DNA of 64,000 bases from UBA8389 sp942493385 (GTDB taxonomy: Bacteria > Bacteroidota > Bacteroidia > Bacteroidales > UBA1402). Under the pieces are notes generated by a model. The model had not been told where the DNA came from, made no database searches, and was given only the letters and a program-made list of their open reading frames with translations. The number at the start of each line of letters is the position of its first letter. Positions within the stretch are counted from its first letter, which is position 1. Shown here piece by piece: positions 33,534-41,722 of the stretch. The translations under genes were made by a program, and so were the position numbers. The DNA lies in the NCBI GenBank assembly GCA_942493385.1, contig OW818699.1, forward strand, positions 2,542,001-2,606,000. Direction: 5' to 3'.

Positions 33534-33722
33534 TTATTTAATTTCTTTGTGAACAGTCATTCTTTTCAAAATCGGGTTGTATTTCTTCAACTCCATACGA
33601 CCGGTCGTATTCTTACGGTTTTTGGTCGTGATGTAGCGGGAGGTACCCGGCATACCGCTTTCCTTGTGCTCGGTGCACTCGAGAATCACTTGGATTCTGT
33701 TACCTTTAGCTTTCTTTGCCAT
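33534..33722 (-). CDS. rpmG: 50S ribosomal protein L33
   Basis: A 62-residue protein starting MAKKAKGNRIQVILECTEH, with the L33 core SRYITTKNRKNTTGRMELKKYNP. It has no paired zinc cysteines (only one Cys), so it is the zinc-free form. It is the second gene of the rpmB-rpmG-DUF4295 operon, 18 bases after rpmB. Confidence 0.95.
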   Translation of the reverse strand: MAKKAKGNRIQVILECTEHKESGMPGTSRYITTKNRKNTTGRMELKKYNPILKRMTVHKEIK

Positions 33723-33740
33723 TTCTCTGATCTCCTTTAA

Positions 33741-34001
33741 TTAAATGATTACGCGGATATCTTCAATCTTCAAATACCCCTTTTCGCTGGCGTCACGCAT
33801 GGCACGGTCGAGACCGTTCTTGTTGATGGTGCGCAGAGCGTTTGCTGAAATGGTCAGCGAGATCCAACAATCTTGTTCTACCCAGTAGAACTTCTTGGTG
33901 AAGAGGTTGACGTTGAACTTACGTTTCGTGCGTCTCTTGGAGTGCGAAACATTGTTCCCGATCATTGCCTTCTTTCCTGTAATTTGACAAACTTTAGACA
34001 T
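33741..34001 (-). CDS. rpmB: 50S ribosomal protein L28
   Basis: An 86-residue protein with MSKVCQITGKKAMIGNNVSHS at the start, then KRRTKRKFNVNL, and SANALRTINKNGL near residue 52. It lacks the zinc-binding Cys set of some L28 proteins. First gene of the operon; a promoter lies 46 bases upstream. Confidence 0.95.
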   Translation of the reverse strand: MSKVCQITGKKAMIGNNVSHSKRRTKRKFNVNLFTKKFYWVEQDCWISLTISANALRTINKNGLDRAMRDASEKGYLKIEDIRVII

Positions 34002-34046
34002 CTCTATCTTTTTTTGGTTTTGGCACTGTTTTTCTTAAAACGGTTG

Positions 34047-34078
34047 CAAAGAAACGAAAAAAGAAAGAATCCTGCAAA
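34047..34078 (-). promoter_or_regulatory. Promoter of the rpmB operon
   Basis: On the minus strand TTTG (34078-34075) and TTTCTTTG (34054-34047) are 20 bases apart. The first base of the -7 box matches but the second is T instead of A, so the match is near-consensus. Confidence 0.5.
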
Positions 34079-34144
34079 TGATGTTGAAAAATAGTTGTGA
34101 AATGAATTGATTTACAGCATTATCCCTATTGATTAAACGTATTT

Positions 34145-34167
34145 ATAATGGTTTATAAAACCATCAT
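34145..34167. promoter_or_regulatory. Inverted repeat, likely operator of the HipB-like gene
   Basis: TGGTTT-ATA-AAACCA, extended by imperfect AT-rich arms, lies about 70 bases before the HipB-like start. A related half-site (ATGGTGGTTAT) follows at about 34190. This suits binding by the HTH protein and autoregulation of the pair. Confidence 0.5.
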
Positions 34168-34236
34168 TATAGCATATATTTACCTTTTATGGTGGTTATA
34201 TGAATCATTATAGTAATTTTGCAATAAAAATTGCAT

Positions 34237-34539
34237 ATGCACGATTGGCATTCACTGACAGACCTTGAAGTGTTGGCAGAATTCGGTACCCGAATCCGAC
34301 TGGCACGAATGGAACGAAACCTCACTCAACAACTATTGGCGGATCGTTCCGGATTGAATCGCAGTACCATCCGCGACTTGGAAAACGGACGCTCGGTGAA
34401 CCTTCTGAGCTTGATGCAGCTGCTTCGAAGCCTGGAATTGCTGAATCAACTGGACCTCCTTTTGCCTGGCAGTTCGCAGAGTCCAGTTCTGGCAAAGTTG
34501 CAAAATGAGCGCAAACGGGTGAAACTTTCAAAAAAATAG
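34237..34539 (+). CDS. HipB-like XRE antitoxin/regulator
   Basis: I use the ATG at 34237, giving 100 residues. An XRE helix-turn-helix occupies about residues 15-68: IRLARMERNLTQQLLADRSG, recognition segment NRSTIRDLENGRS, then LLSLMQLLRSLELLNQLD. The C-terminus is short and basic. It lies four bases before a HipA-like gene, the usual antitoxin-toxin order, and an inverted repeat sits upstream. By analogy it would repress the operon and bind the HipA-like partner. Confidence 0.85.
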   Translation: MHDWHSLTDLEVLAEFGTRIRLARMERNLTQQLLADRSGLNRSTIRDLENGRSVNLLSLMQLLRSLELLNQLDLLLPGSSQSPVLAKLQNERKRVKLSKK

Positions 34540-34543
34540 CACC

Positions 34544-35656
34544 ATGCATCAATTGATCCATGTTTTTTATCAGGATCAGCCTGCCGGAATTTTCGATGTG
34601 GATGCTGCTGAACGAACTGGTCGGTTTGAGTGGCTGCCTACTTTTCAGGCTACCTACAGCCGCTTGACAGAAGTCTTTGAATCGAGTGAAACAAGCCGTT
34701 ATACGTCCTTTGATTTGGATGGTGAATTGCCAAACGTTTTTAAAGACTACTTGTGCGGAGCATTTTCAAAAGCATTAATGAGCGAAGCTTTGCGAAATAC
34801 CAACAGGACGGCAGCGAGTTTGTCTTCGTTGGCTTGGCTATCCTTGACTGGCAATCGTGGAATGGGTGCCTTTCGGTTTGAACCAGCCGGCTATCCAGAG
34901 TTGAACGCCGTCGAACCGGTGGATTTGGATAGGATGGTTCGCTATGCTGGACTCATCCAAAAGGGAAAAGGTGCGGAACTCAGCGACAGGCGTTTGCGCG
35001 AATTGCTGCGTTGCGGCTTGTTCGTGCGTGGAAAATCACCTAAAATTCTGGTAGCGGTTAATGACTTTACTGGAGAAGTCTTAACGGGTCAGGGACAGAT
35101 TCCGGAGGGTTTTAACGGATGGATTTTGAAACTGGATGGTGTCGAAGCGGGATCAGCAGAAAAGTTGATGGAAGAATATGCCTTTTATCAAAAAGCCTTG
35201 GCATGCGGAATCATGGTTGCACCGTGCAGGATTCTTCGCGATGGGCATTGGAAACATTTGTTGGTGAAGCGTTTTGATCGTACTTTGAATGAAAAAAGGG
35301 CGTTCGTTACTTTCCATGATTCTGATAGATCTTGGGAGGCCGTTTTTCGCCGGATGCGAAGTTGTAGACTCCCCTACCCTGACATGGAGGAAATGTACAA
35401 AAGATTGGCTTTCAGCATTTTGACAAAAAACAAAACCTATGGACCTTCCAAGATCTGCTTTATTTTCACTCTTAAAGAGCGATGGAGACTGGCACCGGCC
35501 TTCAATTTTAAGACTTCAGCCGATAAGGAAATGTACGACTTTTCCCTACACGGAAAATCGACAGATCTGACAGAAGAGGATGTGCTTACTTTCGGAAAGC
35601 AACTCAACATACGCAAATCAGTGAAAATCCTGGAAGAAATGAAGGGAAAACTATAA
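34544..35656 (+). CDS. HipA-like protein lacking kinase catalytic residues (predicted pseudokinase)
   Basis: A 370-residue HipA-fold protein. The N-terminal part has SLTGNRGMGAFRFEP near residue 100, as in HipA_N. The kinase lobe keeps the ATP lysine (GWILKLDG, Lys196), the EYAFYQKALACGIMVAPCRI segment and VKRFDR near 241. The catalytic loop, which in HipA reads like GATDGHAKNFS or GNTDDHLRNH, is here LTKNKTYGPSK (293-303): the catalytic Asp, the His and the metal-binding Asn are gone. The following DFG-like Asp (LTPFYD in E. coli) is Asn321 in RLAPAFNF. The Gly-rich loop is also altered (CGLFVRGKSPK). The frame is intact, so a non-kinase role is inferred. Confidence 0.8.
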   Translation: MHQLIHVFYQDQPAGIFDVDAAERTGRFEWLPTFQATYSRLTEVFESSETSRYTSFDLDGELPNVFKDYLCGAFSKALMSEALRNTNRTAASLSSLAWLSLTGNRGMGAFRFEPAGYPELNAVEPVDLDRMVRYAGLIQKGKGAELSDRRLRELLRCGLFVRGKSPKILVAVNDFTGEVLTGQGQIPEGFNGWILKLDGVEAGSAEKLMEEYAFYQKALACGIMVAPCRILRDGHWKHLLVKRFDRTLNEKRAFVTFHDSDRSWEAVFRRMRSCRLPYPDMEEMYKRLAFSILTKNKTYGPSKICFIFTLKERWRLAPAFNFKTSADKEMYDFSLHGKSTDLTEEDVLTFGKQLNIRKSVKILEEMKGKL

Positions 35657-35657
35657 C

Positions 35658-37067
35658 TTATTCCACTTTTACGACGTAGACCTGTCCAGATTCGGATCGG
35701 GTCACCCGAACGGCTTCACCTTTGTCAATGTATCCGAATTCAGACATGGCATCGTACATTTTTTCGTCGATACGAACTTTACCGGAGGGGCGCAGCATGG
35801 TATCCGCAATGCCAGTCTTATCGGTCAGTTTCGTGATTTCTTCTGGTATGCCCACAAAACCCTCCGAAACGTTTTGAACGGATGTTAAAGCAACACTTTG
35901 CAGCAAACTGTTTTTGGAACCAATTCTGGATGTCAACCACAAACTGAGCAAGACTGCAGTGATGATGCTGAGTGAAACAAGTAGCAAAGGCCCTGCTGCG
36001 GCGCTGAATCCTGAATTACTGAATTCAAAAGTCGCATTGTCAATCAATGCTGCCGTCAAACCAAACATCATGGCCAAGATTCCGGATATACCCGCAATCC
36101 CGAATCCAGGGATGACAAAGACCTCTATGAAAAGCAGTACAAAACCAATGACAAAGAGGATAATTTCCCAATACTGTGCCAAGCCGTCCATGTACAACGG
36201 TGCAAAGAAAAAGACGGCTGCGATGAGAGAAACCAAGCTTGGCAGACCAATACCGGGTACTTGCAATTCAAACCAGATGCCTCCGATAATGAGCATGATA
36301 AGAATGGCTCGCAAAGCATTGCTCATAAGTTCACCTTTCAGCCTATCCCACGAACCCAGATGGAAGACATCCAAGTCGTAATCCTTAATAACCAAGTATT
36401 TGGTAATCAATTCACTTGCACTTTCGGTGATGCCGTCGCAATAACCATTTGCCAAGGCTTCATTTGCTGTAAAAGTAAGGACTTTGGACGAATCGATGAT
36501 GCCAGCTATAGCGATGTCAGGATCGACCATGGCTTCAGCAATCCTAGGATTCCGATGCCAGTTAATACTGGTATCTCCATTGGCAATTAGGGTGTCTCTG
36601 CCCTGCGCTTCTGCCGTGGCCCGAATGATGCCTCTCATGTACGATTGGTATTTGTCAGGAGCTGCAGCCCCTGTAGCGTCGACTACGGTGGATGCACCGA
36701 TGGTGGCGGAGGTCCGCATGTAAATCTTGTCACAGGCAATGGATATCAAGGCTCCAGCTGATGCAGCATTATTGTTGATGAACACGTAAACGGGCATCGG
36801 TGCGTTTAGGATGGCGGTTCGGATGGAATCGGCATACAAAACTTCTCCGCCGTAGGTGTTCATATTGATGAGTACGGCATCGTATTTGGAGGAAACGGCC
36901 TTATCGAGACCTTTTCTGATCTCCATCCAAGTGACACTGTTCACTTCCTTTCGGAGATTAACTTGTAGAATGCGTTGACGTTTCGGCTCCATCGTGGTTT
37001 CTGCGTTTAGGCTCCCAAACGACAGTAACATTTCCAAGAAAAACAAAAGAAAAATACGTGTCTTCAT
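35658..37067 (-). CDS. NfeD-family membrane serine protease (ClpP-class)
   Basis: A 469-residue membrane protein with a signal peptide (1-22) and a ClpP/SppA-like serine protease domain: NMNTYGGEVLYADSIRTAI near residue 67, the nucleophile in NNNAASAGALISIACDKIYM (Ser near 103), and the candidate general-base Lys in the following YQSYMRGIIRATAEAQGRD region. Five or so membrane helices follow (ALRAILIMLIIGGIWFEL to LLLVSLSIITAVLLSLWL), then a C-terminal NfeD OB-fold (SGKVRIDEKMYDAMSEFGYIDKGEAVRV). Long NfeD proteins cleave stomatin-like partners; no stomatin gene is adjacent here. It converges on the HipA-like gene with one base between the stops. Confidence 0.87.
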   Translation of the reverse strand: MKTRIFLLFFLEMLLSFGSLNAETTMEPKRQRILQVNLRKEVNSVTWMEIRKGLDKAVSSKYDAVLINMNTYGGEVLYADSIRTAILNAPMPVYVFINNNAASAGALISIACDKIYMRTSATIGASTVVDATGAAAPDKYQSYMRGIIRATAEAQGRDTLIANGDTSINWHRNPRIAEAMVDPDIAIAGIIDSSKVLTFTANEALANGYCDGITESASELITKYLVIKDYDLDVFHLGSWDRLKGELMSNALRAILIMLIIGGIWFELQVPGIGLPSLVSLIAAVFFFAPLYMDGLAQYWEIILFVIGFVLLFIEVFVIPGFGIAGISGILAMMFGLTAALIDNATFEFSNSGFSAAAGPLLLVSLSIITAVLLSLWLTSRIGSKNSLLQSVALTSVQNVSEGFVGIPEEITKLTDKTGIADTMLRPSGKVRIDEKMYDAMSEFGYIDKGEAVRVTRSESGQVYVVKVE

Positions 37068-37153
37068 ATGCGTAAGGATTATACCGTTTAAAGATAACAG
37101 TTTTCATAGTTAAGTGATGCCTTTTCGGTATTTTTGCAAAAACTCTTCGTTGA

Positions 37154-37555
37154 ATGAATACTTTTCAGATCTTGCTGGCGTCCAATACGAATGCAACCGA
37201 ACATCTTGCTGAAGCTCATGAACGCTTGAAAAATCTTTTTCCATCGGAAATCCGTTTTTCAGAAATTCTCGAAAGTTTTGCGATGAACAAGAATGGAGTC
37301 ATTGACAAAGAATGCACCTACCTTAATGCACTATGTCAGGCTTATACCGAACTTCCTTTGGAAAGTGTTTTGTCGATGTTGAAAGTCATGGAAACGGAAA
37401 TGGGCAGAAAAAGGGGTTTGGATGCCAAAGGAAAAGTGTCTATCGATCTTGATTTGGTGGAATGGAACGGAGAAATACTTCGTCCATGGGATGTCGCTCA
37501 ACCGTATTATCGGGATTGCCTTAAAAGTCTAAAAAAATCTAACGTTGTTGGCTAA
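37154..37555 (+). CDS. Short HPPK (FolK)-like protein
   Basis: A 133-residue protein resembling 6-hydroxymethyl-7,8-dihydropterin pyrophosphokinase. Matches: LLASNTNA at the start (family GSN), YLNALCQAYTELPLESVLSMLKVMETEMGRKR near residue 56, and SIDLDLVEWNG near 98 with the two metal Asp. It is shorter than typical HPPK (about 160 residues): the segment with the family's His and Arg (PHYDMKNRGF in E. coli) reads AQPYYRDCL and the C-terminus ends there, while the Arg before IDLDL is replaced by Lys-Val. It could be a divergent FolK or an inactive relative. A -7-like TATTTTTG lies at 37129-37136. Confidence 0.72.
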   Translation: MNTFQILLASNTNATEHLAEAHERLKNLFPSEIRFSEILESFAMNKNGVIDKECTYLNALCQAYTELPLESVLSMLKVMETEMGRKRGLDAKGKVSIDLDLVEWNGEILRPWDVAQPYYRDCLKSLKKSNVVG

Positions 37556-37579
37556 GCCACCAATGCAGAGTTCCATCGC

Positions 37580-38437
37580 TTAACCTAATTCAGCTCTGGG
37601 TGTGAAAGTTTTAGGAAGTGGCATCTCGTACACAGCCTTTCTCAAATAATCTTCCAATTCTTTCAAGTCTTTCAGACCAGCCAGTTCTTCAGGCTGAATG
37701 GTTTCTCCAATACCGATCCGATGGGTCTTTTTGCCTTTGTTGAATAATTCGTAAGACATGCGAACCTGTCGAATCCGCCAGTCGATAACGCCTAGAAAAT
37801 AGAAAAACGGTGAATTCAGATCAAATAAACGTATGGGTACGATGGGAACTTTCGCTATCTGTATGATTTTCAAGATACCCGTTTGCCACTCTCGATCGTA
37901 GACTTTCATGGATTTCAAATTGAACAAGGACACACCTCCTGCAGGAAAAAAACCGACCGGATGACCTTGTTGCAAATGGGTCAATGTTTCTTTGATCCCT
38001 CTGTAATCGAGCATTGGATTGAGTCGTTTATTGCCTTTTTGCGGAACCACAGAAATAAAGTTATCCTGTAGGGCCTCGCCCTTATAAACCAAGTTATTCA
38101 CCATAAACTTGTACTTTGGTCGCAAGGAAGCAACTAGATCGATCAGCATGATGCCATCCAACCCGCCATAGGGATGATTGGAAATGGTAATGAAAGCACC
38201 TTCAGGTAGTTGATTCAAGCGCTCAGCATTCCCAATGCCCCATTTGATGCCCAAATCGGCTAATAGATGGTTGGTGAATTCGACGCCCTTGTAATCTGCA
38301 GATCGACCATACAATCTATTTACACGGCTTATGCCGAAGATGTCCATGGCTCTTTTCAATATCCATGGACCAAACTTCCCTCTGAATAAGGGGGAAATAT
38401 GCTCCAAATCCTTGATATCGACGACTACCCTTCTCAA
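37580..38437 (-). CDS. Lysophospholipid/glycerol-phosphate acyltransferase family protein
   Basis: A 285-residue PlsC-superfamily acyltransferase. The catalytic motif is SNHPYGGLDGIML near residue 91, with five residues between His and Asp instead of the usual four, as seen in a Bacteroidota subgroup. The acyl-acceptor region includes KFMVNNLVYKGEALQDNFISVVPQ, and motif III is FFPAGGVSLFN near 164. It probably adds an acyl group to a lysolipid. It is the last of three genes with the flippase-like and CDP-alcohol phosphatidyltransferase genes (11-base gap), which points to one phospholipid pathway. Confidence 0.85.
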   Translation of the reverse strand: MRRVVVDIKDLEHISPLFRGKFGPWILKRAMDIFGISRVNRLYGRSADYKGVEFTNHLLADLGIKWGIGNAERLNQLPEGAFITISNHPYGGLDGIMLIDLVASLRPKYKFMVNNLVYKGEALQDNFISVVPQKGNKRLNPMLDYRGIKETLTHLQQGHPVGFFPAGGVSLFNLKSMKVYDREWQTGILKIIQIAKVPIVPIRLFDLNSPFFYFLGVIDWRIRQVRMSYELFNKGKKTHRIGIGETIQPEELAGLKDLKELEDYLRKAVYEMPLPKTFTPRAELG

Positions 38438-38448
38438 AATTTGTTGTT

Positions 38449-39486
38449 TTATGTTTCCTTTTGTCCGAATCGTTCAAGCCATGCCGCTGGAACAAAACCA
38501 CTTTTTACTTTCATCAACATGATTCCAATACCGATCCATATTAGTTCTCGAAGTCGCGTGATGAGACTAACGTAGATTCCAAAACCTCCTGGCAAAGCCA
38601 ATGCGGCAAATGCCATAAAAAAACCACCTTCACGGGTACCAATCTGCATGGGCGAAAAAAAGAAAATGTTGGTGAAAAGACTCATGAAAGAGTAGATCGT
38701 AACAGACTGTATCAGAGAAACATCCACATTGGCAGAACGAAGGATCACATAGACTTCCAGGCAATTGGCAATTCTCGCGATGAGTTCCAAAGAAATCGTT
38801 GTAATGAACGCCTTTGTCCTTGAATTGTACAAGTAGGAAATTTGGTGATCAATATTGGCCAATCCTTCATTGTGCTTCACACAGAAGGGCAAGGCCCATT
38901 TTTTCAGGAAAGGGACTTTCGACAAACCATCGAAAAGGCTAACAGTCAACCCTTTGCGATAGCCTCTCCAAAGTAGGAAGAGTAAAAAAAGAAAAACGAT
39001 GAATGTGACGAGCAGCGTGATGCTCCATGACTGGGGCATCGGCAGGAAAAGGGCAGCAGCAACAATGGAAAGTGACCAGAACAAACAATGCGCCGTAATG
39101 TGCGACATCGTATACAATAAAACGGATGAAGTAGCCTTTTCCATACCGAAAAATCGTTTTAGTTCCAGAATCTTATATGGATCACCTCCTAAAAAACCAA
39201 GGGGGGTGGCTGCTTTCAAACCGAAACCGCTGATGTTGATTTTAAGTAGATGCCAGAATGGAACGGTACTATTATCAGGGTTTTCATCGCGAATAATGGT
39301 ATTCAGTGCTGCCGTATTGATCATGTAAATGGGCAGCCACATGCCGATGATTGCGACAAACCACCAACCGGTTTTCACAATATTGTTATAAATGGTATCA
39401 AAACCAATTGTGTAGCCCATGGCAGCCAAGGCCAGGAATCCAAGAATGAAAAATAAATTACGTCCGTTTATGGATCCTAATTTCAT
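38449..39486 (-). CDS. Flippase-like membrane protein (lysylphosphatidylglycerol synthase TM family)
   Basis: A 345-residue integral membrane protein of the UPF0104/LPG_synthase_TM family. About eight hydrophobic helices are visible, with the family signature TPLGFLGGDPYKILELKRFFG near residue 95 and a C-terminal PMQIGTREGGFFMAFAAL near 277. It lacks the cytosolic lysyl transferase domain of MprF, so it is a flippase-like module. It sits between the phosphatidyltransferase (3-base gap) and the acyltransferase genes; lipid translocation for that pathway is inferred. Confidence 0.82.
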   Translation of the reverse strand: MKLGSINGRNLFFILGFLALAAMGYTIGFDTIYNNIVKTGWWFVAIIGMWLPIYMINTAALNTIIRDENPDNSTVPFWHLLKINISGFGLKAATPLGFLGGDPYKILELKRFFGMEKATSSVLLYTMSHITAHCLFWSLSIVAAALFLPMPQSWSITLLVTFIVFLFLLFLLWRGYRKGLTVSLFDGLSKVPFLKKWALPFCVKHNEGLANIDHQISYLYNSRTKAFITTISLELIARIANCLEVYVILRSANVDVSLIQSVTIYSFMSLFTNIFFFSPMQIGTREGGFFMAFAALALPGGFGIYVSLITRLRELIWIGIGIMLMKVKSGFVPAAWLERFGQKET

Positions 39487-39489
39487 TGT

Positions 39490-40398
39490 TTATGTGTTCA
39501 TAGTCCTGCACATTCTTTCGTGCCGGTAGATGGTTATGTATAGCAAGGGGTTCATCACCAGTATTTCTACTACAAAATACAACCAAGGTATATAAAGCAA
39601 TAAGGAAAGCAACATAACGACACTTCGCGCATTAAAAGTCAATGCATCCAAGGCAGGCATCAGTTTGAGGCTCTTTTCACGGTAATTGTTTATTTGATCT
39701 TGCGTGTATCCATTGGGGTTGGATGCGTCCATTCTTAGAATGAAGCGCTTCAATTGAGGGGTGAATAGTTCCTGATTTTTTGTGTAATAATAATAAAGTT
39801 TCAAGAAGAGCTTAGAAATGCCGTCTTTCTTCCAGGACATCTCTTTAAATTTAGCATCGATGGAGGTAGTATCCTCAAATTCACTGTCTTTTCCACCTTT
39901 TAGGAAATGGAGGTGTAATGTTTTGTAATAGTCTACCATACCGGCCTGATACAAGTGAGAAAGCGCCGAGAGTACAGTTATACCAAAAAACCAAAGCCCC
40001 CAACTTTCATGGCTTTCAATGATTCGTAAGGACATGACCAAATAAAAAGTAAAGAACCAGATATCACCAGTCATCCCATCAAGAATGCGCCCTATTTGTG
40101 TGCCTTTTCCGGTCATTCTAGCAAGCTGTCCATCCACGCAATCCAGTGTATTGGCAAATACTAAAAGCGCAAAACCAACCAAGTTGATCAATAGATTATT
40201 ATCCGGATAAAAAAGCAAGCAGGCGCTAATACCGACAAATATGGAGAAAATGGTAACCGCATTGGGAGTAACCTTGGTAGGTTCCAACAAAAGAGCGATC
40301 TTAAATGCAATTGGTCGATAAAAATATCGATCCAACCAATTTTCGGTATCCCAAGATTTTAATGAATCCTTAAATGATATTTTAGTTTGATTCTCCAC
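39490..40398 (-). CDS. CDP-alcohol phosphatidyltransferase family protein
   Basis: A 302-residue membrane enzyme that joins an alcohol to a CDP-activated lipid, or a lipid alcohol to a CDP-activated head group. The signature D-x2-D-G-x2-A-R-x8-G-x3-D-x3-D is complete: DCVDGQLARMTGKG then IGRILDGMTGD, near residues 87-112. Membrane helices surround it. An unusual soluble insertion of about 65 residues (KGGKDSEFEDTTSIDAKFKEM to YTQDQINNYREKSLK) divides the helices. It heads the three-gene lipid operon. The alcohol is unknown; note the cytidylyltransferase gene at 52.5 kb. Confidence 0.85.
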   Translation of the reverse strand: MENQTKISFKDSLKSWDTENWLDRYFYRPIAFKIALLLEPTKVTPNAVTIFSIFVGISACLLFYPDNNLLINLVGFALLVFANTLDCVDGQLARMTGKGTQIGRILDGMTGDIWFFTFYLVMSLRIIESHESWGLWFFGITVLSALSHLYQAGMVDYYKTLHLHFLKGGKDSEFEDTTSIDAKFKEMSWKKDGISKLFLKLYYYYTKNQELFTPQLKRFILRMDASNPNGYTQDQINNYREKSLKLMPALDALTFNARSVVMLLSLLLYIPWLYFVVEILVMNPLLYITIYRHERMCRTMNT

Positions 40399-40424
40399 AG
40401 TTCTAAGTTGTTTTTTTGCTCGTG

Positions 40425-40432
40425 CAAAGGTA
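40425..40432 (-). promoter_or_regulatory. -7 box of the lipid operon
   Basis: TACCTTTG on the minus strand matches the Bacteroidota -7 box, 26 bases before the phosphatidyltransferase start. No clear TTTG is seen at the -33 position. Confidence 0.4.
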
Positions 40433-40485
40433 TTTATTTTTTTAAATCGTCAGCGAATATTTCGGTTTTTATAAACTGAGTCGCT

Positions 40486-41202
40486 TCAAGGAACATAAGT
40501 GGCTGGATTTCCGAGTTCAAACCGTCCTCCGGCTGCAATTTCAAAATGGGCTTTTACGATACCAAGGTCAACAAGATTGAACTTTGCGTCATCATCGGTG
40601 AGTATTGTTAGGATTCCACCTTTATATTCAAAGCGTACCGGCTGTCTGTTAGCCGCTGAAGGTGCTTTTTGAGCGGCTTTAATGCCCTCAAGTAAGTTTT
40701 CAGGCAACTTCGAGTCCGATTTCAGCAGTTGTTCAATGGATTTTGACTTTCCTGCTACCATCTGATGGATCATTTTTTCCTTGAAGGATAGGTTCTCCAC
40801 ATATCCGATAGGGATGACGCAAACAAGCGACTCTTTATCAGACAGTTGATAAATGCTACTTTTAGCATCAAAGGTCCCTCCCACCCAACAGGTGCCCAAA
40901 CCGAGCATCGTTGCGTCCAGAACCATTAGTTCTCCAAAATAACCAATTTTTTCCTTTAAATTCGGGTCGTCTTTCTGTCCTACCAGTACGATAAGACTTC
41001 TCACGCCACTAAAAAGACCGTATGTTTTTTTGTAACTGCTGAATGCGCTACTTCCGTCCTCAACGAAACGGATGGAAAGGTTGGATGTTGAGTTGTATGC
41101 TTCAATTAGGTTCTGCAATTTGGATATGACCGATGTTTCTAGCGGCTTTTCGAGATAAAGCCGGCGAGATTTGCGTTCATCCATTGCTTCCAGTTTGGTC
41201 AT
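40486..41202 (-). CDS. Nitroreductase family protein (TM1586-like)
   Basis: A 238-residue protein of the TM1586-type nitroreductase family, in which two half-domains bind FMN. It starts with an RKSRRLYLEKPLE segment near residue 10 (flavin phosphate contact), has IGYFGELMVLDATMLGLGTCWVGG near residue 86, and a second half with IKAAQKAPSAANRQPVRFEY near residue 170. It probably reduces a quinone or nitro compound with NAD(P)H; the true substrate is unknown. Its ATG overlaps the TGA of the free methionine sulfoxide reductase gene, so the two are coupled. Confidence 0.85.
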   Translation of the reverse strand: MTKLEAMDERKSRRLYLEKPLETSVISKLQNLIEAYNSTSNLSIRFVEDGSSAFSSYKKTYGLFSGVRSLIVLVGQKDDPNLKEKIGYFGELMVLDATMLGLGTCWVGGTFDAKSSIYQLSDKESLVCVIPIGYVENLSFKEKMIHQMVAGKSKSIEQLLKSDSKLPENLLEGIKAAQKAPSAANRQPVRFEYKGGILTILTDDDAKFNLVDLGIVKAHFEIAAGGRFELGNPATYVP

Positions 41203-41696
41203 TGCTCTATTTGTTTAGCGTTTTTACTGATGAGTGTTGCCAGTTTTTCAAGATAATGGGCATCTACTTGATCGAAATCATTGATTTTATCGCTGTCAAC
41301 ATCGAGCAAACCGATTACTTCACCGTTATAAAAAACTGGTACGACAATTTCTGAGCGAGATAGGGAACTGCATGCGATGTGCCCAGGGAACAGATCCACA
41401 TCAGGTACCAAAACGGTATCGCCGGTATCCCAGGATTTGCCGCAAACACCCCTGCCCTTTCGGATGCGGGTACATGCCAGACTGCCTTGAAAAGGGCCAA
41501 GTACAAGTTCTTCCCCTTGAACCAAATAAAAACCAACCCAAAAGAATCCGAATGCTTGTTTGAGAACTGCACTGATGTTTGCCAGATTGGCAATCAAGTC
41601 CGGTTCGTTCTGGAGTAACTGTTGTATTTGAGGAAGCAATTCTTCGTAAATTTGTGCTTTTTCTGCCCCTATAGAGATGTGGATGGATTCACTCAT
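41199..41696 (-). CDS. Free methionine-(R)-sulfoxide reductase (GAF domain)
   Basis: A 165-residue GAF protein of the fRMsr (YebR/MsrC) family, which reduces free Met-R-sulfoxide. The three active-site cysteines are in GSLACTRIRKGRGVCG near residues 80-92 and HIACSSLSRSEIVVPV near 114. The end has GLLDVDSDKINDFDQVD, the GAF core. It lies between the KAS III-like gene (26 bases upstream) and the nitroreductase gene (4-base overlap), suggesting an operon with redox-repair content. Confidence 0.9.
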   Translation of the reverse strand: MSESIHISIGAEKAQIYEELLPQIQQLLQNEPDLIANLANISAVLKQAFGFFWVGFYLVQGEELVLGPFQGSLACTRIRKGRGVCGKSWDTGDTVLVPDVDLFPGHIACSSLSRSEIVVPVFYNGEVIGLLDVDSDKINDFDQVDAHYLEKLATLISKNAKQIEQ

Positions 41697-41722
41697 AATT
41701 GAGCAAATTTACGAAAATCCCG

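Noticed and set aside
34544..35656. HipA-like gene as a pseudogene
   Set aside because: No frameshift or early stop, normal codon use, and an intact partner gene and operator region.
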